A stretch of DNA of 64,000 nt from Azadirachta indica (GCA_022749755.1 CM040444.1:15896274-15960273), one strand, 5' to 3'. Shown: positions 24,538-38,000, counted from the stretch's first letter. Made by a program: numbers and translations. The notes: generated by a model from the letters alone, not told the origin.

Positions 24538-25897
24538 ATAATTTGCTTTCACATAAAACTATTGGTTTGCTTCATAAGCTGGCTTTTCTGAACAAAGTGG
24601 TTCCCTATTATTGACAAGTGACAACATTTTGGTTTGTAATCATAATGACTGTTTTCATATCAGTTGATGAAAATTTTCCATGACTAGCTAATTATTGGCT
24701 TGTATACTCGGTCATGAGAATGCACAGATCTTCTTCCGTCTTGAGATTGATTGTCTGCTCACAAATTGTGAAATTGGTTTTACATTAACGTTATTATTCA
24801 TCAATTATTTGCATATAATACTTATACTGTCATTGTGAATTAGACTTTCCCTCAATCTCCAACGAGCACCAAGTTTTGACTTTTGGCACAACTTACCTAA
24901 CCTACTGTGAGTTAATTCAAGAAGTCATTGTACGGAGTTGAGTTGAGTCACTCTCCAATAACAATCAAGTCAAAATCTATTTAGTCAATTTTTTATATTG
25001 TAACGCGGTCTAAATTTGATTCCCGTTTATGTCCGTCTATGCTATTATAATTGTTCTATCTATTAAAATGATATAATATGCACAAAATATAAATTACAAA
25101 TACAAAGAACTTTAAAATCATTTATCAAAATTAGATAAAATAGTAAATCGTAGATTAAAAAAATAAAGTTTCCATTGAATACAATGTAGCATATGATTAT
25201 GTTTAGCAGATGCCTCTCAACGACGATGTTTTTCAATGTGTATTTATTTCCAATATCCATCTGTTGATAGCTCGATTTTCCTTCTATGATTTTTATTTAT
25301 TTTTCACTTGGCCGGCATCCTTAAATGTAGTAGCGTGATTGACATAGTTTTAAACTCTAAATCAAGTTTATTTTAGTATACAAAATGACAAAAAGGTCCC
25401 TAACGTTGTTAAACCGGCCAGGGAACATGTAGTATTTGTTCCCAATCTGACTTGCTTTTAGAGTCATGACAAGTAGTTGACTCGTCACCAAAATACAAGA
25501 CTTTGAACTGCGCATTATCTGATAAAATATTTTAGGAATTTAATTTCTGTTCATACCAACTTTCTTTAACTTTTTTTTTCAAAAAAAAAAATTTTAAGAC
25601 ACATTTTTTTATTTAGATATATAAAATATAATTTTTTTTTACCATGTTCTCCTTCATTGATTATCAGTTATATGATTAATTATTCAATTCTCATCTCTGT
25701 AATCTTTAAGTTGAAGTTTTCTTCAAATAGAAAGGAGTAAATCAAAGCTTACGCAGCCAAGAAGCCATAACAGACAATAATCCATAAATATTTCTTATTC
25801 TTTGTCATTTTAGACAGATTATTAATCCATAACTTATATTGTTAATTATAAAATTATGCAAAGACAAACACTCGCACTACATGCATACAGTTCTCGT
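24538..25897. other. Intergenic, kinase 1 to basic secretory protein 1 (convergent)
   Basis: It holds the 3' UTR of kinase copy 1 and the 3' region of the convergent secretory-protein gene. Homology to the second kinase copy ends at about 24546, only some ten bases past the stop codon. No gene is seen. Confidence 0.6.
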
Positions 25898-26575
25898 CTA
25901 TTTTCCATACTTGGCCTTGTAATCAGCCCACAGCTGATCAACATTCTTCCCCAACAGCTCGACGAAGAAGTTAGCACTATACCCACTTCTCATCTTCTTG
26001 TTAAGCTCTGCAACGACACCGTTTCTCAGACTGTTGAGATAATCCAGAAACCTGGCTGTAACATCATAACCCTGATCCCATCTGTCGCCCTGACCAGGCT
26101 GCACCCAGTGGCTAGGCCCCAAGTTAGCCTTCAACCTCACGAAATCCGCAATCCCTTCGATCAATCCGCCGGGAGCCTGTCCGTTTCCGTTCCATTGCCA
26201 TATATGCGTCATTTCGTGATAAAGAACTCCGGTGATTTCCCTCCTCACGTCGCCGGAATAGTTCCCTATGTAGTTGGCGCTGACATGAATCTCGTTGTTA
26301 ATGGCATACGCGACGCCGTCCATGCTGTCGATAAACAAGCTGACTTTCTGTACATTTTTCCTGTCAGCTGGGTTGGTCTGTTGGAAGGTCCGCCATATGA
26401 AGTCTGTGGCGGATGCTAGCGTCTGCCTGCTGTAGTCTGCCCCGATTTCTCTGTTGAAGCGGGCGCCACCGGCGGTTGAAGCAGCGGTGTTGGTGACGAC
26501 GTAGTCGACGGCGTAGCTGCCCTGAATTGATGCTAGGGCTAATAGCAAAGAGAGGAAAAGCATGTAATGAGCCAT
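25898..26575 (-). CDS. Basic secretory protein (PR-17-like putative metallopeptidase), copy 1
   Basis: A single-exon gene of 225 residues. A signal peptide (about residues 1-22, hydrophobic LFLSLLLALASI) ends at YAVDY, predicting secretion to the apoplast. The conserved family core is present: GGARFNREIG near residue 36, then IWRTFQQ, and the zinc-peptidase-like HEMTHIWQW with His120, Glu121 and His124, followed by LIEGIADFVRLKA, which may supply the third ligand. The C-terminus ends DQLWADYKAKYGK. The family (tobacco NtPRp27, barley and wheat PR-17) is induced by pathogens and wounding; peptidase activity is presumed from the motif rather than widely shown. A TATA box lies at 26644-26651. 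It is the first of three same-strand copies. Confidence 0.92.
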   Translation of the reverse strand: MAHYMLFLSLLLALASIQGSYAVDYVVTNTAASTAGGARFNREIGADYSRQTLASATDFIWRTFQQTNPADRKNVQKVSLFIDSMDGVAYAINNEIHVSANYIGNYSGDVRREITGVLYHEMTHIWQWNGNGQAPGGLIEGIADFVRLKANLGPSHWVQPGQGDRWDQGYDVTARFLDYLNSLRNGVVAELNKKMRSGYSANFFVELLGKNVDQLWADYKAKYGK

Positions 26576-26643
26576 GGTGGAGAGGAGACCCGTGGTTCTG
26601 TTTTGCTGAAGTTTTGTACAATAAATGCTTTGGCGCTCTATGG

Positions 26644-26651
26644 TTTATATA
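26644..26651 (-). promoter_or_regulatory. TATA box of basic secretory protein copy 1
   Basis: TATATAAA on the minus strand, 69 bases upstream of the start codon, at a position matched in the third copy by a mutated TACATAAA. Confidence 0.6.
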
Positions 26652-27666
26652 GAGTTTTGGAGAGTCATAATCGTCATAAATTAATAAAGAAACAATTAGA
26701 ACCGGGTGGTCCATAGGTTCATAAAATATGGTCAAATAATTAGGCGTAGATATTTTTTCGACTTTAAATATTATACCGTATAATGTACGGCTATTTTTAA
26801 TACTAGAAAAATAAAGGATTGGTTTTTGAGTTTTCGTAATATCCTTTTTAATATATAAGATAACATTAATTTTTATCTTTCTCTTTTAATTCTTGGTTAA
26901 TTATATAAATTTTCTTCTTTGTAACGGTTTATTTTTTAGTCTAAAACTTAAATATACTTCAATTTTATTTAATATTTTAAAAGAGTTTATTTTTTAACTT
27001 AATATTAAAAACTTAGATAATTATGATTTGGGAATTTTTAATTTAATTTTGAAGTTTGAATCTTCAATATATTTTTGAATTATAATCAACTAAAATATTT
27101 TTATAAAATTTATTTATTTTTTAATATATAAATTTATTTTTATTATTTACAAATATATAATAAATAAATTATTAGCTCTCAAATATTTAATATTTATATC
27201 ATCTAAAACATTAACATAAATTACCATGTCAAATATTCCTTGTTTTTTATAAAAAAAATTAAATTATTTCCTCTCGTTTTTAATATGAAGATGTTCTGCA
27301 AGAACACTTATAACTTCTAACTATGGAGGATCAAATAATATTCTTATTTATCCGTAAACGATAGGTTTTAAAAGTTCCTTATAATTTAAAAATGAAAGGA
27401 AAAAAAGTATTTCAGCAATGAGTATGACTTGGACTTTGCCTTATCATAACATAGCCGACTTGAAGAAAAATCTTTAAATTTTTGCCACAAACGTCGCAAT
27501 AATTCGTGGTAATAAATCAGAATGGAAAACGGAATTCATGTATATCTCTGTATACGATTAGTGAAGAGTTGTATCAAATCAGTATTAACTTACCATGACG
27601 TTAGTGCTGAAGTGCATTAGCTTTGGATTTAATAAGAAAATTACGATCGTCTGCGCCTAACAATAC

Positions 27667-27689
27667 ATATATATATATATATATATATA
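27667..27689. repeat. (AT)n microsatellite
   Basis: An alternating AT run of about 23 bases in intergenic sequence. Confidence 0.85.
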
Positions 27690-28945
27690 ATTAACAATCT
27701 ATCAAGAGTTTTCCCCCGGAACAAAATAAGAAAGACATAAGTAATACGATATTGGGGTTTAGACTCGCGTTGTAATTTTACCCTTGTCTCTTACAATATA
27801 TATATTTTTTCCGTTTCTTGAATAAATTTCTCCCCTTCGTCGGGTTCCACAAAAAAAGGTTCGACTTGAATCAAATCATCAATAGCAAAAGCAGGTGGCA
27901 TTGAAAGGAAAATTTCTCTATCTTGTTGCGTTATTGTTTACTTGTCTTAGGTCTTTGTTACAGTAACAGACATGAGAACAGAAACAAGATAGCAGAAGCA
28001 AAAGAAACACAAAACACCAAACACGAAAAGGGAAAACAATAGTCGAAGGCTACCCAAAAAACTAAAATAATAATATTAATACTAATAATTGGAGAATGCA
28101 AAAGTAAAGTCTAAAATTCCAGCTCCATACAGCTGAATTCAAAATGAAGAGCAGGTCTCCTGTGTTGAAATTAATTAATTTTATAATCACAAGAGAAAAG
28201 GTCTTTAATTGGAAGGGATTGTGCCAATGATAGGGTTCACTTTTAGCGAGATTTTTCTTAATTAATTTAACCCAATTACAGCTCATCAAATATTCTAGAG
28301 ATAAAAAATTGGAGAATAGAAAATTTTTGAAGAAAGAAAGGCTTCGGTTAAATAATATTATTGAACTCTATTGTGATTGCACACACTTTTAATCGTATTA
28401 TACCTCCAAATTCATAAAATACAGTAATTATAACAAGTAAAATAAACATAGTTGAACTTCAAGTGTGGAGCAATTAAATTAGGAAATTTTATCAAATCAA
28501 TGAATAAGAGAAATACAGAATAATATTAGGGAAAAAAATTCCTCGACACGCAATAATGCCAATTTTTTATTCAATATATTTATAAAAATTTTATTATTTA
28601 ATATACCTAATTATTTCTCAAGCCATATTTTGTGGAGAATAGACAGTTGACGAAATTATTATTTTTATGATCATGACTCTAGCCAGTATAATAAATTGGA
28701 TGAGAAAAATTTTGTAACTGGCTACGCCTTAGATCAGTCAAAGCTGAAAGCGGCATGATAATTTGACGTTTTCATTCTGATGATGTATATATCCAGATAT
28801 TTAGACTCCTATGTCTTTATTTTGTAAGAAAATACATTTATTTCATTACGGTGATCAAATGAGTAGACAAATACATCACCTTATTGTCATCATACATAAT
28901 AATAGATATAACTTGTTAACAAACTGAAAATATTCTTGCATGCAA

Positions 28946-29626
28946 TTAATTGGGAAACTTGGCTTTGTAATCTTTCCACAACTGATCGACAGTCTTTCCT
29001 AGCAAATCAACAAAATAACGATCGTTATAGCCATCTTTCAACTTCTTGTTCAGTTCTGCAACGAACCCATTTCTCAAGCTATTACAGTAGTCCAAAAACC
29101 TAGCCGTCACATCATAACCTTGGTTCCACCTGTCACCGCCCCCTGGTTTCACCCAATGACCCGGGATGTAGTTCGCCTTCAACCTAACGTAATCTGCTAT
29201 TCCTTCGATCAACTCTCCGGGAGCTTTTCCTATCCCGTTCTGCCAAATATGTACCATTTCATGGAACAAAACCCCGTTGAAATCCCACTTAATGTCACCT
29301 TTAATGCCTTGGATGTAATCATCGTGTACGTGGATTTCATTGTTGACGACGTAGGCTATGTACTTTGACTCCTGATCGACAAACAGGATCACTTGCTGTC
29401 GGTTTATACGCTCGGCCGGAGTGTTTTGCTGGAATATTCTCCAGATGAATCCAGAGGCGGCTGCCATCCTTTGCTTGGTGTATTCAGCTCCGAGCTCATT
29501 CCTGAAACGAATGCCCCCGGGTGTTGTTGTAGCCCTGTTGTTGACTACATATTCCACTGCATGGATTCCATGCAATGTTGCTAGGGCTAGGAGGCAAATG
29601 AACAGGAAATTAGTTGTGTGAGCCAT
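28946..29626 (-). CDS. Basic secretory protein (PR-17-like putative metallopeptidase), copy 2
   Basis: A single-exon gene of 226 residues. The signal peptide (LFICLLALATLHGIHA) is cut before VEYVVNN. The metal site is HEMVHIWQ with His122, Glu123 and His126, followed by ELIEGIADYVRLKA; YDVTARFLDYCNSLRNGFVAELNKK and DQLWKDYKAKFPN close the protein. It is intact, with every family landmark in the same order as copy 1 but clear divergence, so this duplication is not the newest event in the window. A TATA box lies at 29674-29681, 48 bases upstream. The probable role is apoplastic defence, inferred from PR-17 relatives. Confidence 0.92.
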   Translation of the reverse strand: MAHTTNFLFICLLALATLHGIHAVEYVVNNRATTTPGGIRFRNELGAEYTKQRMAAASGFIWRIFQQNTPAERINRQQVILFVDQESKYIAYVVNNEIHVHDDYIQGIKGDIKWDFNGVLFHEMVHIWQNGIGKAPGELIEGIADYVRLKANYIPGHWVKPGGGDRWNQGYDVTARFLDYCNSLRNGFVAELNKKLKDGYNDRYFVDLLGKTVDQLWKDYKAKFPN

Positions 29627-29673
29627 GATTTCTTTATGTTGATTCTCTGCAAAAGTGGGTTCTATTGTCTTCC

Positions 29674-29681
29674 TTTATATA
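29674..29681 (-). promoter_or_regulatory. TATA box of basic secretory protein copy 2
   Basis: TATATAAA on the minus strand, 48 bases upstream of the start codon. Confidence 0.55.
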
Positions 29682-30749
29682 GAATATTGAAGAGCTCAAT
29701 AATGATCTTGTTGGTTTGTCTATCATGTCAGGCGGTCTTCGCTGCTTCACGCCGATGTGGTGTTGGTCAGTGGTCCATTGTGACTCATAACTCATTAACT
29801 GTTGAAATTAAGTTTCTACTTTTTGAATTTAGAACTTTCAACGTTTGTGTAATTTGAATCAGAAAAAATAGTTCAAAAATGTGAGGAAAACAGAAAATAA
29901 AAAATCAATAAAAAGGCCACCAATATCACATAGGAAAAAAGAGAAGTATGAAGATTTGTGGGAACTCGATCTCTTATTCTAGGATATCTATTTCAAAAAA
30001 TATATTTTTTTATCTATTTATAATGAAAATAGTACTTATATATTTCAAGAGATTCATCCTGAATTATGATGTAGTACATATATAAGATATGTTATTTTTA
30101 TTGTAGATGAGGTAACATATGATATATTATTTATAAAGCAGATAGATATTCACAACTTTTAAAATAATTTAATACGTTGTTTTACTATATGTTCATGTAA
30201 TGAATGTCCTTGGGAAAATATAAACGTAACCTTGTTGTTGGAAATTTGATTCTTTGATTTATATATAATTGTAAGGTACAAACATATAATTGGCTTGTAG
30301 AATATGTCACATATCTATAGATGTGGTTGGAAAAATTCAACCCAAGGATTTAATGTCCATTGATCTGTATAATTAAAATAAATAAATGAGTGCAAGGAGA
30401 GGCCGGACTTTTTCAAGCAATTATAATTAAGGCAACGCGGTTGGAGTGTAGCGTTGATTTTGACTTGGAGTCTTCACTGACTTTTCAATCCCACTCTTCT
30501 TCTAGCTTTTCGGGGTGAAACGCAATTTGTGGCTTCTAGAAGATAAAACTTATCTGCGTTGCTTCGAAATCGTCAAGTTGTATCTTGCTTAATTTCTTAT
30601 ACGGCAACAATCTAAGTGCTTATTCAAGAGTTTAATTCTAAAACGCAACGTGTGAATTCCATATTTGCCTTTCATTACCGAAGACACAAATGTGCTAGCT
30701 CGTCCTTTAGATTAATTTGTTTGCTAGATTTTGACTTGTCATGCAACCC

Positions 30750-30770
30750 TATATATATATATATATATAT
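30750..30770. repeat. (AT)n microsatellite
   Basis: An alternating AT run of about 21 bases. Confidence 0.8.
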
Positions 30771-31993
30771 GGATAACAAATCTGATGAAAGTCTCAGCAA
30801 AATTTATTGACAAAGACGACCTCATGTGCAGATAAGATTAATTGAATTGATATGGTTAATTAGATGTATCTGAGTACTATATGTCGGCGTAGGAAAGTAG
30901 TAGTGAAGCAATTGAAAATGTCTTAATTTTAAATTTACAAGAATATTGTTGTTATAATTTCACTTGATGGATTCCTACGTTAACGGACAGTTCGGTTTCG
31001 TTTGCAACCCTCCATTTGGACTTTTCAATTCTTAAAATAAACTTATATTTGTTTGATAATTATTTCTGTAAAATATTAATATTTACAAATACGAAATACT
31101 GTTTTCAATTCTTAATTAAATTGTGTTTGGTTGTGTTTACTGAAAGTTAATTTGTATATGGTTTATAAATTATTGTTAAGTGATAGAAATGATATAAACT
31201 GATCGTATGGGCTCTACTTATAATAACAATAATCTTCTTTATATATGATCATTAATGCTATGTCATGGCCCTAAAAAAGTGCTTAGAGCTCAAAATTTTA
31301 ACTTAATTTTAAAATATAATTATTAATTTCAATATTAAGTTAAAAACAAATACTTTTTAAATATTTGAAAGTAAAACTATGTTTGGATTATAATTCAATG
31401 TTTGTGATTTATCTTCTGGCGAACTCTTCTCTATATCTTCGTTACTGATTGTATAATTAATCAATGACTTAATTTCCTATTCTTGATTTATTACACCATT
31501 AGAGAGAATAACAGTATCACCGATTTAATTATTGACTAACCTGCAGTTGCAGTATGGTAATTTCACTTAGTGGGATACCGCTCCTTCAAACGTCCAAAAC
31601 TTTCTCGTTAAAGACGCTAAAGGCTTTCTAATTACAGGTTTAATATGCAAGTTTTCCAGTTGAGAACTTCTTAACTTTGAACTCTACGTTTGTTTGATGT
31701 TTTCGTCTTTAAGGGGACGGGACAGGCATCGAGTCTCCTTTAGCTTGCTTCTTTTTTTCTTTTTAAAAAGATCTCGTCTCTAAGATTTATATATGAAAAA
31801 AGAAAAAAAAATTGAATGATTGAAACTGAATCATGTTTAAATCACCACCCATATATGATATATATTTTTAAATTAATTGGCATATTATGTTTTTATATTA
31901 TCTTAATTACATTTATTAATATCACGATTATTCAATGAGATAATTACAACTATATATTAAAAGACCTCATCTGCTTGCGTTCATTTAATCTTT

Positions 31994-31996
<3 letters not shown>

Positions 31997-32027
<31 letters not shown>
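31997..32027. repeat. (AT)n microsatellite
   Basis: A TA run of about 31 bases, located 40 bases past the stop codon of the third basic secretory protein copy. Confidence 0.9.
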
Positions 32028-32030
<3 letters not shown>

Positions 32031-32068
32031 CGAAGGCTGGAACAAATAGCTAGGCTACATAAGACTAA

Positions 32069-32761
32069 TTAGTTCCCAAACTTGGCCTTGTAGTCATTCC
32101 ACAGCTGTTCAATACTCTTCCCGAGAAGATCCGCGAGGAATTGATCACTAGAGCTATCTCTCATCTTCTTGTTAATCTCAGCCACAAAACCATTTCTAAG
32201 ACCATTGCAATAATCCAAAACTCTAGCAGCAATACTACTGTGGCCTTTATCCCACCTCTCCCCATCACCTGGTTTCGCCCAAGCTCCTGGCACATAATTA
32301 GCCTTTAACCTCACAAAATCAGCAATTCCTTCAATCAGCCATACAATATTCGGAGCATTGTTTCCATTCCACTGCCATACATGTGTCATCTCATGATACA
32401 ATACCCCATTGAAATCTTGCTTGATCCTATCAGCACGAATGCCTTGGATAAAATCATCACCTACATGGATTTCGTTGTTGGTCGAGTACGCAATTCCATC
32501 GGGTTTCATGTCGTCGACGAATAAGGGTACTTGAGGAACGTTTTTTCGGTCTGCCTCGGTGTTTTGCTGGAATAGCCTCCAGATGAAACCTGTGGCGGTT
32601 GCCATAATTTGCTTGGCGTATTCAGCACAAATCTCGTTTTCGAATCACATGCCGCCGGGGGTCATCGCAGCCTTGTTGGTAACTGGATACTCGACTGCAC
32701 AGATACCGTGCAAGGCTGTTAGGGTTAACAGGGAAATGAGGAAGAAAGTTGAGGGAGCCAT
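32069..32761 (-). pseudogene. Basic secretory protein copy 3, broken by an early nonsense codon
   Basis: The full-length frame runs from the ATG at 32759-32761 to the stop at 32069, equal to 230 codons. A normal signal peptide is encoded, but TGA at 32645-32647 (codon 39) interrupts the conserved GGxRFxNE block, where arginine is expected; CGA to TGA is a single transition. The rest is open and keeps the metal motif HEMTHVWQW, the LIEGIADFVRLKA block and the normal C-terminus. Restart at the internal ATG (codon 53, at 32605) would give a 178-residue product lacking the signal peptide and so probably not secreted. The promoter TATA is also altered to TACATAAA. Probably a young pseudogene; a functional allele may exist. 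Confidence 0.88.
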
Positions 32762-35017
32762 GATTTTGGTTTCTGCTACTCTTCAGGTTATGAGTACTGG
32801 TGGCTTACAAGTTTGTGTCATTGCTTAACGTTTATGTAGACCAGAGAGTTTGTTGGTGCATGTGCATACTATGGTTTGCAATCAAAATCACATTGCCATC
32901 AAAACTGAAACTTCCACCTAGTTGAACATTAATAATTTCCGAGAAAAAAATTGGAAACTTCCAGCTGAGTGAACGTTAATAATTTCCGAGAAAAATGGTA
33001 TCTCATTTCCTGATGGGAGCTTCCCATCAGAATTAATTTGAGCTGATGTGCTCACATCCTTAATTAATTTTACAACAAACTTTCAGGTAAAGTATTGAAC
33101 AAAATATCTGTTAATATTAAAAAAAAAAGTAAAAATTTTCAAATAAAATGTTTCAGAAAACCAATTAATTCGGTTGGACAAGAAATTAAATTAGCAGACG
33201 CAGTTAAGTTTACCTTGACTTTTGGAGTCTGTTCTTGTCCTTTTTCTCTCCAGTTCTCCCCTTCACATACTCTCTGCTGCGATCCACTGGAGGGATGTTA
33301 CTGAGACAAATGTAACATGTTATTTTATTTTAACTTGTTAAATATAGTTTTTAAATTATAAAATAGTCGTTTAGAATTTAAAAAAAAAAAAAAAGAGATT
33401 AATTAGTAATTAGTAAAGTCTACCTCAACTTGAGAAGTTGGAGCCTTATACTGCGGTCCTTATTTACAAAAAGTATTCTTCCATGGCTAGAAGAGAATAT
33501 CTAATTACTACAGTTAAAAGCCTATTGATGAAAAATCTAACAATTTAATTATTTTAACCGGGTAGGCCGGAGATTAATCAGTACGCAACTGCCCTTTGAA
33601 TTCTATAAGAAAAGCAAGCTATCCTGAAAAAGACTTCGTCCCCAGAACCGTACGAAAGCTAGCTGCATTTGCATTTGTGACCCACATTCGCAACTTTCTT
33701 TTTTTTATTAAAAAAAAAAAAATTGACTTGACATATGAACGGTGGATTTATTATAAGAAAAGTCTAAGTTGAACATAAGAGTTAAATCGCGATTGATGGA
33801 TACGTTGATCGAAAACAGCACTGTATATACCCACAAATCAATAATAGATAAGATGCTTGGAAATTCTTGTTAATTAAATGCAATATTATCCACAACTAGA
33901 TTGAATGGAAAAGATTAGGTTATTATTTGATAAGAATTGGTTGTGTGAAATTCAACCACGTTGTATTGACGGAATGACCTTGTGCATATTACGATGCACT
34001 TACTTATATATGTCTCTAATTCGTAAGGAAAGTCAAGTAGATTTTTTTTTTTTTTTTTTTTTTTTTTGTGTAAGGAAAAGATAGGAAATGGACACCATTT
34101 GACAGTGAGCGACCTTCCAACACCCATCCCGAAAGCCAGTTAGTTATTAGTTCATTTGAAGTAGCAAACTTGAAAACAGACTAGATAGTTGTTGTATAAA
34201 TATTAAAAACTCAATAAAATGACGTTGAATTTTCAATAGAATGTATATTCCTCCCTCGCCAATTGCCATTTCTTCATTATCGAAAACCCCTTTTTTTTCT
34301 CCTATTATTTAATTTCGACCATTACATATATTCGATTATATTCACATCTAATTAAGGTAAGCAACTAAATATATAATTAATTTCAATTCACTAAATTATG
34401 CTATTCACTATTGTGTAAAAGAGTTATCGACATTGACATAACACTTTTATAATGAAAAAGTTAAATTCATAATTTTTGTATTAAGATTCAATTTTTGATA
34501 TTTTAAATTTATAAATCTAAGATAAATAGTTAAATTTGTAATTTCAAAATCTAAAATTTCACTTTTAAGGTATATTTTTAATTGTACGAATTATCACGTG
34601 CTAAAGTGAAAGCATCCAATTTCTCTTTCTCTTTCCATAGGTTAACACATTGAATGAGCATCCATGCCATAATTCCACGATGGCGGCAAAATGCTCCTTC
34701 TTGTCATTTTAACTTCATATTTACGTTAAAAAATAACGTCCTGGTTCAATGAACCCTAGAGTTTCCTAATTGCCAGTCGACGTCCAATAAAAGCTTCCAC
34801 TCGCAGTCCCGCACCAGAGCAGCCCGGCATTTTCTACTCCTCTCTCTTTTAGTACAGGCCTTTCCTTTTCATTTTTATGTTTTGTTTTCTTTATAAGAAG
34901 TGCTAGCCTGTAGCCTCTCTGCTCATTAAAATCCTCGAACTTCTTTTTAAACCCCACTTACTCACTCTATTCTTAAACCCTTCTGCCCACCAAATTCTCC
35001 CTATTGCTACTGGACAG
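32762..35017. other. Intergenic, basic secretory protein 3 to kinase 2 (divergent)
   Basis: It has the decayed TATA (TACATAAA, 32831-32838) of the pseudogene, a poly-T run at about 34041-34068, and from about 34195 the duplicated promoter region of the methylthioribose kinase. No supportable gene. Confidence 0.6.
34041..34068. repeat. Poly-T tract
   Basis: An uninterrupted T run of about 28 bases; no retroposon could be recognised next to it. Confidence 0.8.
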
Positions 35018-38000
35018 ATGGCTTTTGCGGAGTTTAGACCGCTCGATGAGAAGTCACTGATCGAGTATATCAAAGCGACGCCGTGTCTGTCGTCTAAGAT
35101 TGGTAAGAAGTTCGACGACCTGACTATCAAAGAAGTCGGGGATGGAAATCTTAATTTCGTCTACATCGTCATTGGCTCTTCTGGTTCCTTTGTCATCAAG
35201 CAGGTACTTATTTTAAAACTTCATTTCAGTTTTTGAATACTGTAGTAACCTTGAACTGTGTTCTTGTGTGTTCCTGGATGATCAGAAAATGGATAATTTG
35301 TAAGCTCTTTACATACGATATATGGAGTTGTGTAATTGGGACTGAATTTGATATTGCCGGAACCACTTTTAATTAGCAAATCGTCATATATAAAGGCTTT
35401 TCAGGTGTCTCTAGTGAATTCTAGAAAGTAATTATTTTAGTTTGCTGAAAGTGCTTCCTAATGAAGCACTTCAAAACTCATCCTTAGATGATTTGATGTG
35501 TTTCCATTTTTATCTACTGTATGTTTATTCCTAATGGCAGTTTGTTGGCACTTACATGAAAATACTTGTATGTTAAAGGCTAATTTGGATTTGGAGAACT
35601 ATATGTGGGTTGAAACCTTTGAGGACAACCTAATTGGCGCGTCTTTGAAGTTTATTAAATGGTAAGTCCTGAAATGCCTTTTCAAAGTCTCAGGCGTATC
35701 TGTTGGCTGTTGGGTTTGAGCTCCCAATTCATTTACATGCTGCCTATTTTTTAAGTTGCAAGTGAAGAAAATATTTTATTTGTTTAATTGATTGTCACAT
35801 TCTTTAGGACCTAAATTCGCTTAGTGTCCTAGTAATTGCACAAATTTGAATGCCTAGATGTTCCAAAATTATGTTGTTTTCTCTATGGAAGAATAATAAA
35901 TTATTTTCACATACCTCCCCCTCAGGTATGTGGAAATGACACATAGCGAGAATGTTTATGGAAACTATCACTTACCTCCGCTGCACTGCACAGTAGAACC
36001 GTCTAAAAAATATTGGGATTGGAAAAATAAGTGGAAGATGATGTAAATATATTGGTATTGAAGAACAAGTGGAAGATGACGAATCTGGTTCAAGCATTTA
36101 GATATTGAACTAGGCTTTATTTTTTTGGCTGTAAATTTATTTTTGGGTAATTTGTGTACTTTCCATGGATCATAGTTGCCCTTGGCCCACCTCACTTAAC
36201 ATACGAAAACAAGATGAAGAAAAATTGGGTTTGAGAGACTGATTATCAGATGTTAGTATATATCTGGGAATAATTTACTTGTCTTAGGCTAACTGTTTTA
36301 ATTTCCTTTTATGCAGGCTGTTCCATATATACGTTCTATAGATGAATCATGGTCCATGACAAAAGAGAGAGCATACTTTGAGACATTAGCATTGAGAGAG
36401 CACGGCCAATTGTGCCCCGATCATGTACCCGACGTCTATCATTTTGACCCTACGATGTCTTTGATTGGCATGCGGTACTTGGATCCCCCTCATATTATCC
36501 TGAGAAAAGGGTTGATTGCTGGAATTGAGTATCCATTACTTGCTGAACACATGTCAGAATATATGGCCAGGACTTTGTTCTGCACATCTCTTCTATACCG
36601 TACTACCTCAGAGCACAAACGTGCTGGTAAGAGATCTTTCATCATCTATATTTCGATTTGATATTCACACACTTCCTTTGCTAGTACTGCAATTTTTATC
36701 TTCAAAATGTTGAACTTTAAAATGTGATATTTATTCATATTAAATTTTAGGTGGTAAATAATGTGTATCTTTCACTTTCTCGTGCACATGCAACCTTTCT
36801 GCTTTAGGATGATAATTGTATCTATATGTAATATTTAATTTATTACATGATGTTCTTAGCTTCTTGCTTACGTTTAATTTTCTTCTTTTGGATTGTTGCA
36901 GCACTAATGTATTTACTTGTTTCATTTATGGATTTAGAGTTTTTTTTCCCCCGTTAATTACAATTATTTTTTGCTTGACCACTTTTAATTGTACTTCATG
37001 CGCACATGGGTTTCAAATTTGGCTAATGTGCTTAATGCTTGCTGCAGTTGCAGAATGTTGTGGGAATGTGGAGCTATGCAGGCTCACCGAGCAGGTTGTT
37101 TTTTCTGATCCATACAAAGTATCACAGTATAACCGTTGGACTTCTCCTTATCTTGATCACGATGCCGAGGCTGTTCGGGAGGACAATATTTTAAAGCTTG
37201 AAGTTGCAGAGTTGAAATCCAAGTACTACTGTATTCTTAGTGCTGCTTTCTTTCCCTAGTATATGGAAACCATATCTTTTCTTCTTTTGTTTATATTCTT
37301 ATAATTTGTCAGAGCTTTCTTTTCCTTAGGTTCTGTGAAAGAGCGCAAGCCCTTATACACGGAGATCTCCACACTGGCTCTGTGATGGTTACTTCTAATT
37401 CAACTCAAGTTATAGATCCAGAATTTGCATTTTATGGACCAATGGGATATGACATTGGGGCTTTTCTTGGAAACTTGATTTTGGCATTCTTTGCACAAGA
37501 TGGACACGCTGATGAAGGGAATGACCGGAAGGTATGTCGTTGTCTCTCTCTTTTCTCCATTTGTCTGCTTTTCTTACTCTGTCCCCCCTCTCTCTCTCTC
37601 TCTCTCTCTCTCCCTCTCTCTCCTTTTTCTGTTGTGTACCACCTCTCTAACGTCTTTTGAGTTATAATATCAACATCATGTGCCAAAAAAGGGGAAAAAA
37701 AAACAAGGTTCAAAACATATCCATACTAGCTTTTCGAAGGAAAAATACTGTTCAAGGTGAAATACGTAAACAAATTATCTTCTCTGCTGTTAGACTTTAC
37801 AGAACTTTGTAGTGATACTTGAGTGCTGTTGTGCTTGCCACTTTGGAGATAAACAAGAGTATGATATATAACACTGTTGATTTCATGGTTCATCTTATTT
37901 TTATTCTTCTATATTCTAAGAGCCCAGCGGAGATGCGGGGTTGGATTGGGCTTCATTTCTAGCTAGCGTGTCATGTATCTTATGGCCCAAATGGATAATT

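Larger units (their letters stand above)
26576..28945. other. Intergenic between basic secretory protein copies 1 and 2
   Basis: It starts with the promoter of copy 1 (TATA at 26644-26651). The rest is AT-rich with an (AT)n run at about 27667-27689 and no supportable gene. Confidence 0.55.
29627..32068. other. Intergenic between basic secretory protein copies 2 and 3
   Basis: It contains the copy 2 promoter, AT-rich filler and (AT)n runs at about 30750-30770 and 31997-32027. No supportable gene. Confidence 0.55.

Noticed and set aside
25856..26419. Long plus-strand frame of 187 codons
   Set aside because: It is the antisense shadow of the basic secretory protein gene on the minus strand; it has no signature of its own.
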